Source: Alphaproteobacteria bacterium (lineage in GTDB: Bacteria; Pseudomonadota; Alphaproteobacteria; RF32; CAG-239). Taken from it: a stretch of DNA of 16,112 nucleotides. Below the pieces are notes generated by a model. That model saw nothing but the letters and a program-made list of their open reading frames with translations. It did not search any database and was not told the origin of the DNA. Below, in pieces: positions 1 through 5,837 of the stretch; position 1 is the stretch's first letter; every line of letters starts with the position of its first letter. Made by a program: the position numbers and the translations under genes. The stretch spans positions 1 through 16,112 of the forward strand of contig JAGCTK010000217.1 of the NCBI GenBank assembly GCA_017963715.1, given 5' to 3'.

Positions 1-2
1 CC

Positions 3-104
3 ACAAACGAACTTGGCTTTTATTTTGCTGAGACAGAAGAAGAACTCACGCGTCTAAAGTGTAAAAATCGCTTAAATATATTCAAAAAAATAAATCTTTT
101 CTAA
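3..104 (+). CDS. Possible C-terminal end of an unidentified gene, cut by window start
   Basis: An open frame enters from the left edge and runs for 33 codons to a TAA at 102-104. The readable tail starts TNELGFYFAETEEELTRL and ends in a basic, lysine-rich stretch. The other forward frames and the reverse frames close sooner, and the composition is plausible for protein, but the fragment is too short to identify. In many alphaproteobacteria mnmG or mnmE precedes rsmG; this tail does not resemble the MnmG end, and mnmG lies elsewhere in the window. Confidence 0.3.
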   Translation, partial: TNELGFYFAETEEELTRLKCKNRLNIFKKINLF

Positions 105-136
105 AATACAAATTTGTTTGTAACTTTTAAATGCGG

Positions 137-165
137 TTGATGAATTTTAAAGCGTGATGTATAAC
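137..165 (+). promoter_or_regulatory. Candidate sigma70-type promoter of the rsmG-parAB operon
   Basis: TTGATG at 137-142, a 17-base spacer and TATAAC at 160-165 form a credible -35/-10 pair. The expected transcription start, about seven bases downstream, falls at or next to the rsmG ATG at 173. No Shine-Dalgarno-like purine run precedes that ATG. If the promoter is used, the first gene of the operon would be read from a nearly leaderless mRNA. Confidence 0.5.
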
Positions 166-172
166 ATGTTTT

Positions 173-793
173 ATGGAAGATTTTATATCAAAATATCATG
201 TTTCACGTGAAACATTAGAGGTTTTTTCTCGCTATATCAATATCTTAAGAGAGTGGCAAGAAAAAATGAATCTTGTCAGCCCAAATTCGTTTGAGCAAAT
301 TTGGACGCGGCACATTGCCGACTCGTATCAACTGTATCAATACTTAAGTGCTGACACGCAAAACGTATATGACATCGGGTCCGGCGCGGGTTTTCCGGCT
401 GTTGTGTTGGCGATTGCCTCAATGATGAGTGGCCGTACGACACAGTTTAAATTGATTGAAAGCATCACAAAAAAAACAGTGTATTTAAACGATGTTAGAA
501 ATAAACTCGGCTTAAAAAATGTCGAGATTATCAACGATCGTGCCGAAAATTTGCACGTTAAGCCGGCCGATATCATCACCGCGCGAGCAGTCGCAAACCT
601 CAATAAACTACTCGGTTTAGCGTATCCGCTGACAAACTTGAACACTGTTCTTATTCTGCCAAAGGGGCAGGGCTATGCGCTTGAGGTAGATGAAGCCAAG
701 CAAAATTGGCATTTTGATATCAAGGTCTTGCAAAATGAAGTCGAACCTCAAGGTGTTGTCTTAATACTTTCAAATTTAAGGAAAAAGAGATGA
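173..793 (+). CDS. rsmG: 16S rRNA (guanine(527)-N7)-methyltransferase RsmG (GidB)
   Basis: RsmG makes m7G527 in 16S rRNA using S-adenosylmethionine, and its loss gives low-level streptomycin resistance in several bacteria. The 206-residue protein has the usual family length. The N-terminal part carries REWQEKMNLVSPNSFEQIW followed by RHIADS. The SAM-binding glycine loop DIGSGAGFPAVVLAIA lies near residues 67-82, and the later ARAVANLNKLL block is typical of the family. It starts a + strand operon, and its stop overlaps the parA start as ATGA. Codons 9-14 (HVSRET) contain a parS site. No clear ribosome binding site precedes the ATG, so the transcript may be leaderless. The rsmG-parA-parB order is classic. 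The mnmG gene that often precedes rsmG lies about 3.1 kb downstream of its end instead. Confidence 0.96.
   Translation: MEDFISKYHVSRETLEVFSRYINILREWQEKMNLVSPNSFEQIWTRHIADSYQLYQYLSADTQNVYDIGSGAGFPAVVLAIASMMSGRTTQFKLIESITKKTVYLNDVRNKLGLKNVEIINDRAENLHVKPADIITARAVANLNKLLGLAYPLTNLNTVLILPKGQGYALEVDEAKQNWHFDIKVLQNEVEPQGVVLILSNLRKKR
198..215. other. parS centromere site 1, inside rsmG
   Basis: The sequence ATGTTTCACGTGAAACAT is a perfect 18-base palindrome containing the 16-base parS core TGTTTCACGTGAAACA at 199-214. This matches the widely conserved chromosomal ParB site. It lies in the rsmG reading frame and encodes HVSRET. ParB should load here, bind CTP and spread along the DNA, and ParA would then move the origin region. 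The parB gene is about 1.3 kb downstream. Confidence 0.93.
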
Positions 794-1560
794 AAATCAT
801 TTCGGTGACAAACCGCAAAGGCGGAGTCGGTAAGACAACAACAGCTGTCAATATCGCAACGGCTATGGCAGCCATTGGCAAAAAGGTGGCGCTGTTTGAC
901 CTTGATCCGCAAGGCAACGCCACAACTTCGCTCGGTATCAACAAAAAAGAAATTTCGTGTTCGGCGTATGATGTGCTCATCAACGGCGCAAATATTAGGA
1001 GTGCGCTCCAAACAACGCTTGTGCCGCAGTTTTATATTGTGCCCTCAACACCCGATTTGGCCGCAGCCGAAGTTGAATTAATCAATGTCACGCGACGCGA
1101 GTACATTTTACAAAATGTTTTGCGTGCTCTATCGGGTGATTTTGATTATGTGTTGATTGATTGTCCGCCGTCGCTCAATTTGTTAACGGTTAATGCGCTG
1201 ACGGCCTCAAATTCGGTGATTGTGCCTTTGCAGTGCGAGTTTTTGGCGCTTGAGGGCTTGACGGATTTGGTTAAAAATATCGAGCGCGTCAAACGCATGT
1301 TAAACCCGAATTTGAAGTTGCAAGGCATTGTTTTAACGATGTTTGACAGACGAAACAACTTGAGTTTTATGGTTGAAAAAGATGTGCGCAAATATTTCGG
1401 AGATTTGGTATACCAAACCGTTATTCCGCGCAGTGTGCGCATTTCGGAAGCACCGTCGCACGGCAAGCCGATTATGCTTTACGATTTTAAGAGTATCGGC
1501 GCACAAAGTTACATCAAACTTGCCAAAGAAGTTTTAACAAGAGAAGGAGACATTAAATGA
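790..1560 (+). CDS. parA: Chromosome partitioning ATPase ParA (Soj)
   Basis: ParA is the nucleoid-bound ATPase that moves ParB-parS complexes and so segregates the replication origin. The 256-residue protein begins with the deviant Walker A box KGGVGKTT at residues 10-17, with the signature lysine K10. The Walker A' segment DLDPQGNAT is at about 37-45, and Walker B with VLIDCPPSL is near 120-128. It lacks an N-terminal DNA-binding extension, which fits a chromosomal Soj-type protein rather than a plasmid type Ia ParA. A good AAGGA ribosome binding site lies inside the end of rsmG. The ATG overlaps the rsmG stop, and the gene's own stop overlaps the parB ATG, so translation is probably coupled across all three genes. 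Confidence 0.97.
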   Translation: MKIISVTNRKGGVGKTTTAVNIATAMAAIGKKVALFDLDPQGNATTSLGINKKEISCSAYDVLINGANIRSALQTTLVPQFYIVPSTPDLAAAEVELINVTRREYILQNVLRALSGDFDYVLIDCPPSLNLLTVNALTASNSVIVPLQCEFLALEGLTDLVKNIERVKRMLNPNLKLQGIVLTMFDRRNNLSFMVEKDVRKYFGDLVYQTVIPRSVRISEAPSHGKPIMLYDFKSIGAQSYIKLAKEVLTREGDIK

Positions 1561-2426
1561 GTGAGCAAAAACACGGTCTCGGGCGCGGTTTGGATGCGCT
1601 TTTCGGCGACGAAAACGAGCATTTTGACCTAAACCAGGTTATTCCGGACGAATCAGGCAATAGATTGGTGGAACAGGTTAATGTGGCACTTTTAGTTGCG
1701 CGCAAAGATCAGCCGCGTGAAGATTTTGACGAGGAAAGCCTGATTGACTTAACCGAATCGATCAGACAGAAGGGGATTTTGCAACCGATTTTGGTGCGGC
1801 CGAAAAATAACTTTTTGGAGATTATCGCCGGCGAGCGACGCTACCGAGCGGCTTTGAAAGCCGGTTTACAGATGGTGCCCGTTATTAAAAAGGATTTAAG
1901 CGATGCCGAGGCTTTTGAAATCGCCCTGATTGAAAACATGGTTCGCCAAAACTTAAACCCGATGGAAGAAGCGGCCGGATTTGATAAGTTGATCAAAGAA
2001 TACGGCTATACACACGAGGATTTATCAAAATCTATCAGAAAATCAAGAAGTTATATCACAAACAGTTTGCGTCTTTTGGATTTACCGTTAAGTGTTCAAA
2101 AAATGGTGAGCGACAAACGCTTAAGCGTCGGCCATGCTAAAGTGTTGGTCGGGTTGCAAAATGCCGAAGATATTGCCCAAAAGGTGATTGATAAAGATCT
2201 GAGCGTTCGTCAAACTGAAGAATTGACAAGTCGCATCAAATCGGGTAAAAAATCGGTTGCGCACAGAGTGCAAAACGAAGACTTGCGGGCGATCGAAAAA
2301 CGACTTACCCAGTCTTTGAATGTCAAAGCCAAAATTTCATTCAATGATAAAGGCAAGGGCAAAATTGTTTTGACATACAATAATTTTACGGAACTTGAAA
2401 ATTTATTAAACAAACTTGAAAAATAA
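1557..2426 (+). CDS. parB: Chromosome partitioning protein ParB (Spo0J), CTP-dependent DNA clamp
   Basis: ParB binds parS, hydrolyses CTP and slides or spreads along DNA to form the segrosome. Domains are visible in order. The N-terminal GLGRGLDALFG at 7-17 is the ParA-contacting segment. The CTP-binding and spreading motif GERRYRAA is at 92-99, followed by ENMVRQNLNP at 126-135. A helix-turn-helix lies around 150-175 (THEDLSKSIRKSRSYITNS), and a charged C-terminal dimerisation region spans about 240-289. The length of 289 residues is typical. An AAGGAG ribosome binding site sits at the end of parA. Two perfect parS sites for it lie in this window, one in rsmG and one in mnmG. Confidence 0.97.
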   Translation: MSEQKHGLGRGLDALFGDENEHFDLNQVIPDESGNRLVEQVNVALLVARKDQPREDFDEESLIDLTESIRQKGILQPILVRPKNNFLEIIAGERRYRAALKAGLQMVPVIKKDLSDAEAFEIALIENMVRQNLNPMEEAAGFDKLIKEYGYTHEDLSKSIRKSRSYITNSLRLLDLPLSVQKMVSDKRLSVGHAKVLVGLQNAEDIAQKVIDKDLSVRQTEELTSRIKSGKKSVAHRVQNEDLRAIEKRLTQSLNVKAKISFNDKGKGKIVLTYNNFTELENLLNKLEK

Positions 2427-2437
2427 AGGACTTAAAA

Positions 2438-2683
2438 ATGGCAACAATACTTGAAAAAATGCTTGAAAACTGCAAAGCGCAAGGTTATGAACCGACCGAA
2501 AACATCGAAAAAATCGCCCGCGCGAAAAATATGATGTTCGGGGACGAAGAATGGAAGCGCTGTCCGTGTGATGGGCATAACGACAACCGTTATTGCATCT
2601 CGGAATTGTGCAAAAGCGACATCGAGCGTGACGGAATTTGTCATTGCAGATGCTATCGTAAAACAGGTACGGATAATAAATAA
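2438..2683 (+). CDS. Small cysteine-rich protein, ferredoxin:thioredoxin reductase catalytic-subunit-like
   Basis: This 81-residue protein has eight cysteines: C12, C42, C44, C53, C58, C68, C70 and C72. The CPC pair at 42-44 and the CHC pair at 68-70 match the first and last motifs of the ferredoxin:thioredoxin reductase catalytic beta chain. In that family such cysteines hold a [4Fe-4S] cluster next to a redox-active disulfide. The middle CPC of the plant and cyanobacterial enzyme is replaced by CISELC at 53-58, and the spacing is shorter. It therefore belongs at best to a compact divergent branch. It follows parB by 11 bases with an AAGGA ribosome binding site, so it is the last gene of the par operon before the terminator. 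The Fe-S cluster and the redox role are inferred, and its partner is unknown. Confidence 0.65.
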   Translation: MATILEKMLENCKAQGYEPTENIEKIARAKNMMFGDEEWKRCPCDGHNDNRYCISELCKSDIERDGICHCRCYRKTGTDNK

Positions 2684-2722
2684 TCTGTAAACTTAAAATT
2701 ACTCTCAAATTGTAATAATGTC

Positions 2723-2751
2723 ATTCTCGGCTGTATGCCGAGAATCTTTTT
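2723..2751 (+). terminator. Rho-independent terminator of the rsmG-parA-parB operon
   Basis: A perfect 9-bp stem (ATTCTCGGC at 2723-2731 with GCCGAGAAT at 2737-2745) closes a 5-base loop and is followed by CTTTTTA. The T-run is only on the + strand side, so it ends the rightward operon. Its T-run touches the stop codon of the convergent leucine-rich-repeat gene. Confidence 0.92.
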
Positions 2752-3535
2752 ATTTATATGTGATTCTGACTTTATTTGTTTTACCCGTTACGGCATTCGC
2801 CTCATCAACGCTGTAAATACGTTTTTTGATATAATTTCCTGCCGAAATATCTTTTGTATTATTATACCAATGGTTTTGATAAAAAATTTTATCGCCGTCA
2901 TTGGTGTAACTTAAAATTGCCGGAGATATACTAAGCGGTTTTGTCGGGGGTGGCCAACTGCCGTTATAATCCTCATACTCTAAAGCGTTTTCAAGATATG
3001 TTTGGCACGTGGTTTGTTTTTGATCAGGACAGACTAAATTTGTAATTTTTGAGCCCGTTAATGCTAAATTTGAAATTGAAGAACCCGAATCAAAAAGCGA
3101 TTCCGGTAAAATCAAGGTTTTAACATTTGTACCAGCAACAATACCTTCATGAATAACCTTGATGGATTCGGGCAAAGAAATATTTTTAAGTTTTGCGCAA
3201 CCTTCAAAGGGATACGCACCAATAGATGTGACCGAATCTGAAATTTCAACTTTTTGCAAATTTGGCGATACAACAAAAGCATGAGTGGGAATTGATGATA
3301 TGCCTGAAATACTGACTTCGGTAATATCTTTTCCCCATGGTGCATCGTAATAATCATGATATCCCATAGCGCCTGTGCCGGTAATGGTTAATTTTTGGTT
3401 TTCATCTAAAGACCATTGGCAGTTTGTGCCGTAATTGCCTTGAGCATCTTTCGGACCACAAAAACCGGAAGTCGAATTTTGCGCATAAACATCTGTGTAT
3501 ATACATAGAAAAGCAACTAAAATTATTTTTTTCAT
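2750..3535 (-). CDS. Secreted BspA-type leucine-rich-repeat protein
   Basis: The protein has 261 residues. A signal peptide is clear (MKKIILVAFLCIYTDVYA, cleavage near 18-19), so it should leave the cytoplasm. After a cysteine-bearing entry segment (C26, C39, then DENQKLTITGTGAM) come short BspA/LRR_5-type repeats at about 70-165, with elements such as LQKVEISDSVTSIGAYPFEGC and LKNISLPESIKVI. A second cysteine pair is C169 and C177. The last part ends IYSVDEANAVTGKTNKVRITYK, which looks like a separate C-terminal module. Such proteins often take part in adhesion or surface display, but no ligand can be read from the sequence. GGAG lies seven bases before the ATG. No promoter fits between the gene and the terminator-like hairpin upstream, so expression probably depends on read-through from the structured leader. 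Confidence 0.85.
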   Translation of the reverse strand: MKKIILVAFLCIYTDVYAQNSTSGFCGPKDAQGNYGTNCQWSLDENQKLTITGTGAMGYHDYYDAPWGKDITEVSISGISSIPTHAFVVSPNLQKVEISDSVTSIGAYPFEGCAKLKNISLPESIKVIHEGIVAGTNVKTLILPESLFDSGSSISNLALTGSKITNLVCPDQKQTTCQTYLENALEYEDYNGSWPPPTKPLSISPAILSYTNDGDKIFYQNHWYNNTKDISAGNYIKKRIYSVDEANAVTGKTNKVRITYK

Positions 3536-3561
3536 AGAGTGACTCCGTTTTAATGCGTTAT

Positions 3562-3586
3562 AAAAAACGCCTCGAATTTAGAGACG
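3562..3586 (-). terminator. Intrinsic terminator or attenuator just before the LRR gene
   Basis: On the minus strand, CGTCTC (3586-3581) pairs with GAGGCG (3573-3568, one G-U pair) around a 7-base loop and is followed by six T (3567-3562). An overlapping alternative hairpin, GCGTT (3570-3566) with AACGC (3559-3555), would take over the 3' arm of the terminator. The LRR start codon is 26 bases after the T-run. Confidence 0.6.
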
Positions 3587-3693
3587 ATCAGGGAGTTCGA
3601 AAATCACACTAAGAGAGATGACTCCTAAAATCTTTAGCTTAAAATAAGCCTGTACATGCATTTTAGGCTCCCCGACCAATGCGGGGTAAAACC

Positions 3694-3720
3694 AAAAAAG
3701 CATCCTTAAATGGATACCTT
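3694..3720 (-). terminator. Internal terminator-like hairpin within the structured RNA
   Basis: On the minus strand, AAGGTATCC (3720-3712) can pair with GGATGCTTT (3705-3697, including two G-U pairs) around a 6-base loop, followed by a run of six T (3699-3694) and, two bases later, four more. Its 5' arm shares GGTATC with the alternative hairpin 3713-3718/3724-3729, so the two folds exclude each other, as in an attenuator. Whether it terminates in vivo is not known. Confidence 0.4.
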
Positions 3721-3808
3721 CCAGGTATCTCTTAGTGTTGAGCCTTCGACAGCCCCGAACCTCTCGGTTCTCAACAAAGAAAGCAATAACTTTCTATGTC
3801 TTGCTTTC

Positions 3809-3837
3809 ATTAAATCATAAGTTCATATCATTGTCAA
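3809..3837 (-). promoter_or_regulatory. Strong sigma70-type promoter of the structured RNA and LRR gene
   Basis: On the minus strand, TTGACA (3837-3832) matches the -35 consensus perfectly. A 17-base spacer and TTTAAT (3814-3809, five of six) follow. The expected start is near 3802. It is back to back with the mnmG promoter. Confidence 0.75.
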
Positions 3838-3865
3838 ATAAAAAGTATGCGTGTTAAAATATCGC

Positions 3866-3893
3866 TTGAAATTTGAAGTAAGTGGTGTATAAA
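3866..3893 (+). promoter_or_regulatory. Candidate promoter of mnmG
   Basis: TTGAAA at 3866-3871, a 16-base spacer and TATAAA at 3888-3893 give a good pair. The predicted start is near 3900, about 20 bases before the chosen mnmG ATG, which leaves room for the AAAGGA ribosome binding site at 3908-3913. This also argues against an upstream start for mnmG at 3882, which would precede the transcript. Confidence 0.6.
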
Positions 3894-3920
3894 CATCACT
3901 CAATAACAAAGGATAATGTG

Positions 3921-5777
3921 ATGGCAAAAACTTTTGATGTGATTGTGGTTGGTGGCGGACATGCCGGTTGTGAAGCGGCGGCCGCGTCGGCGCGTATCGG
4001 CGCCAAAACCGCACTTGTGACGCACAAACTTGCAAGCATCGGCGAAATGTCGTGCAATCCTGCCATCGGCGGGTTGGGCAAGGGGCATTTGGTGCGCGAA
4101 ATAGACGCACTCGACGGCTTAATGGGACGTGTGATAGATAAAGCCGGTATTCAGTTTCGGATTTTAAATGCTTCCAAAGGGCCTGCGGTGCAAGGGCCGC
4201 GCGCACAAGCCGACAGAGCGCTTTATAAAAAGTATATGCTTGAGGCTTTGGAAAACCAAGACAATTTAGAGTTGATAGAAGGCGCCGTTGAGGGGCTGGT
4301 TTTGGATATGAACGCCGTTCACGGTGTGACGTTAAATACGGGTGAAACACTGTATTCTCAGGCGGTTGTGTTGACCACAGGCACGTTCTTGAACGGTGTG
4401 ATGTTTATCGGCCATAATACCTCTGTGGGCGGCCGCGTGGGGGATGTGTCGTGCCAAGGTATAACAGTGTATTTAAAAGAGGCCGGACTCAAAGTCGGTC
4501 GTTTGAAGACGGGAACACCGGCACGCTTGAATGGTGAAACGATTAATTGGGATATATTAGAGCGCCAGGGCGGTGATGAACATCCGAAACCGTTTTCTTT
4601 TATGACCGAATCGTTGCCGCAAAAACAGATTGATTGTTTTATCACGCATACAAATGAAGTAACACACAAAATAATTCGCGATAACTTTTCAAAATGCGCG
4701 TTGTTTTCTGGCTTAATCAAGGGTGTTGGTCCGCGTTATTGCCCGAGTATTGAAGATAAACTTGTCAAATTTGCAGACAGAACATCTCACCAAATCTTTT
4801 TGGAACCGGAAGGCTATGATACAAATGTTGTGTATCCGAACGGTATTTCGACATCTTTGCCGGCCGATGTACAGGATGCGTTTATTCATACCATCAAAGG
4901 CCTTGAAAATGTTGAAATTTTGCGTCCTGCTTATGCGATCGAATACGATTATGTCGATCCGCAAGAATTGAACAATAAACTTGAAACCAAAAAGGTCAAA
5001 AATCTGTTTTTAGCCGGGCAAATCAACGGCACGACAGGCTATGAAGAAGCAGCGGCGCAAGGCTTGCTTGCGGGCGCTAATGCGGCGCTGCAGGCAACCG
5101 GACAGGCAAATGCACTCACAATTGATCGTAGTGAAGGTTATATCGGCGTGATGGTTGATGATTTAATTACCAAGGGCGTTGACGAGCCTTATCGTATGTT
5201 TACTTCGCGTTCGGAATATCGGTTGTATTTAAGGGCAGACAATGCGGATTTGCGTTTGACGCAAAAAGGTTATGATTTAGGGCTTGTCGGCGAAAAACGT
5301 TATCAAAAATTCAAAGCCAAAAAGGCAAACATTGATGCGTTGCGTGATGAGGCGATGAGTACCAAAATCGATTATAAAACCTTAAAACAAGCCGGTATAG
5401 CCATTCATCATGACGGCACAGTCAGAACGCTTTTTGACGTGATGGGGTTTGAAAATGTTTCACGTGAAACATTAAATGCTTTATATCCTAAAATCAATCA
5501 GTTAGATGAAGCGGTTGTGAAACAAATCATCATCGAATCGACCTATCACGGATATATCAAGCGCCAACAAGCCGATATTGAAGTTTTCAAAAAAGATGAG
5601 AACTTAAAAATAAGAGATGATATAGATTATACCAAAATCGGCGGCCTGTCCCGCGAGATTGTTGCAAAACTGACAAAAGTCAGGCCTTCAACCATCGGTG
5701 AGGCCTCACGCATCCCGGGAATGACGCCGGCCGCAATCGTGGCTGTGCTGGGATATTTGAAGAAAACACAGCACTAA
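3921..5777 (+). CDS. mnmG: tRNA uridine-5-carboxymethylaminomethyl(34) synthesis protein MnmG (GidA)
   Basis: MnmG is the FAD-binding partner of MnmE; together they modify the wobble uridine U34 of certain tRNAs in the cytoplasm. The start at 3921 gives 618 residues, the normal size. The FAD-binding loop is [16 protein letters not shown] near residues 7-22. Other family blocks are [61 protein letters not shown] and [21 protein letters not shown]. The C-terminal helical region ends in [21 protein letters not shown]. The in-frame ATG at 3882 is rejected because its extension is unrelated to the family and lies in the promoter. Codons 512-517 (NVSRET) carry a second parS site. No mnmE is visible. 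Confidence 0.97.
   Translation: MAKTFDVIVVGGGHAGCEAAAASARIGAKTALVTHKLASIGEMSCNPAIGGLGKGHLVREIDALDGLMGRVIDKAGIQFRILNASKGPAVQGPRAQADRALYKKYMLEALENQDNLELIEGAVEGLVLDMNAVHGVTLNTGETLYSQAVVLTTGTFLNGVMFIGHNTSVGGRVGDVSCQGITVYLKEAGLKVGRLKTGTPARLNGETINWDILERQGGDEHPKPFSFMTESLPQKQIDCFITHTNEVTHKIIRDNFSKCALFSGLIKGVGPRYCPSIEDKLVKFADRTSHQIFLEPEGYDTNVVYPNGISTSLPADVQDAFIHTIKGLENVEILRPAYAIEYDYVDPQELNNKLETKKVKNLFLAGQINGTTGYEEAAAQGLLAGANAALQATGQANALTIDRSEGYIGVMVDDLITKGVDEPYRMFTSRSEYRLYLRADNADLRLTQKGYDLGLVGEKRYQKFKAKKANIDALRDEAMSTKIDYKTLKQAGIAIHHDGTVRTLFDVMGFENVSRETLNALYPKINQLDEAVVKQIIIESTYHGYIKRQQADIEVFKKDENLKIRDDIDYTKIGGLSREIVAKLTKVRPSTIGEASRIPGMTPAAIVAVLGYLKKTQH
5454..5473. other. parS centromere site 2, inside mnmG
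   Basis: A perfect 20-base palindrome contains the same 16-base core TGTTTCACGTGAAACA (5456-5471) found in rsmG. It encodes NVSRET in the mnmG frame. Two identical 16-base palindromes about 5.2 kb apart on either side of parAB are not expected by chance and fit a chromosomal parS cluster. Confidence 0.93.
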
Positions 5778-5837
5778 GAGCCTATAAAATGTAAATTTTG
5801 CTTGACCGTGTGCGCAAGGCTCGTTTATGCTTTTGAT

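Larger units (their letters stand above)
3562..3802 (-). ncRNA. Unclassified structured RNA or regulatory leader upstream of the LRR gene
   Basis: A strong minus-strand promoter predicts a transcript starting near 3802. The next about 240 bases hold no plausible gene but many perfect complementary segments. A GAGA tetraloop hairpin has a 5-bp stem (3757-3761/3766-3770). An 11-bp long-range helix joins 3728-3738 to 3606-3616. Further hairpins pair 3713-3718 with 3724-3729, 3670-3674 with 3682-3686 (CCCCG/CGGGG), and 3624-3631 with 3660-3667, the last enclosing 3637-3640/3646-3649. The region ends in an intrinsic terminator. I found no tmRNA tag or CCA-ending acceptor, no SRP GGAAGCAG-type loop, no RNase P core and no riboswitch consensus I know. 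It may be a free RNA or a 266-base 5' leader controlling the LRR gene. Confidence 0.6.

Noticed and set aside
108..117. ACAAATTTGT palindrome upstream of rsmG
   Set aside because: Short and AT-only apart from the ends; such palindromes arise easily in AT-rich intergenic DNA, and there is no second copy or adjacent regulator gene to support it.
3562..3802. Structured region as a two-piece alphaproteobacterial tmRNA
   Set aside because: No alanine-rich tag reading frame, no tRNA-like T-arm with a CCA end and no GGGG...UUCGAC start were found on either strand.
3882..3920. In-frame upstream ATG giving mnmG 13 extra residues ([13 protein letters not shown])
   Set aside because: The family begins at [13 protein letters not shown]; the extension lies over the -10 box of the promoter, and the ribosome binding site AAAGGA is placed for the ATG at 3921.
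3823..4350. Minus-strand open frame of 175 codons opposite the mnmG start
   Set aside because: It is a mirror of the mnmG coding sequence and its promoter region, with low-complexity Arg/Pro/His-rich translation and no ribosome binding site.
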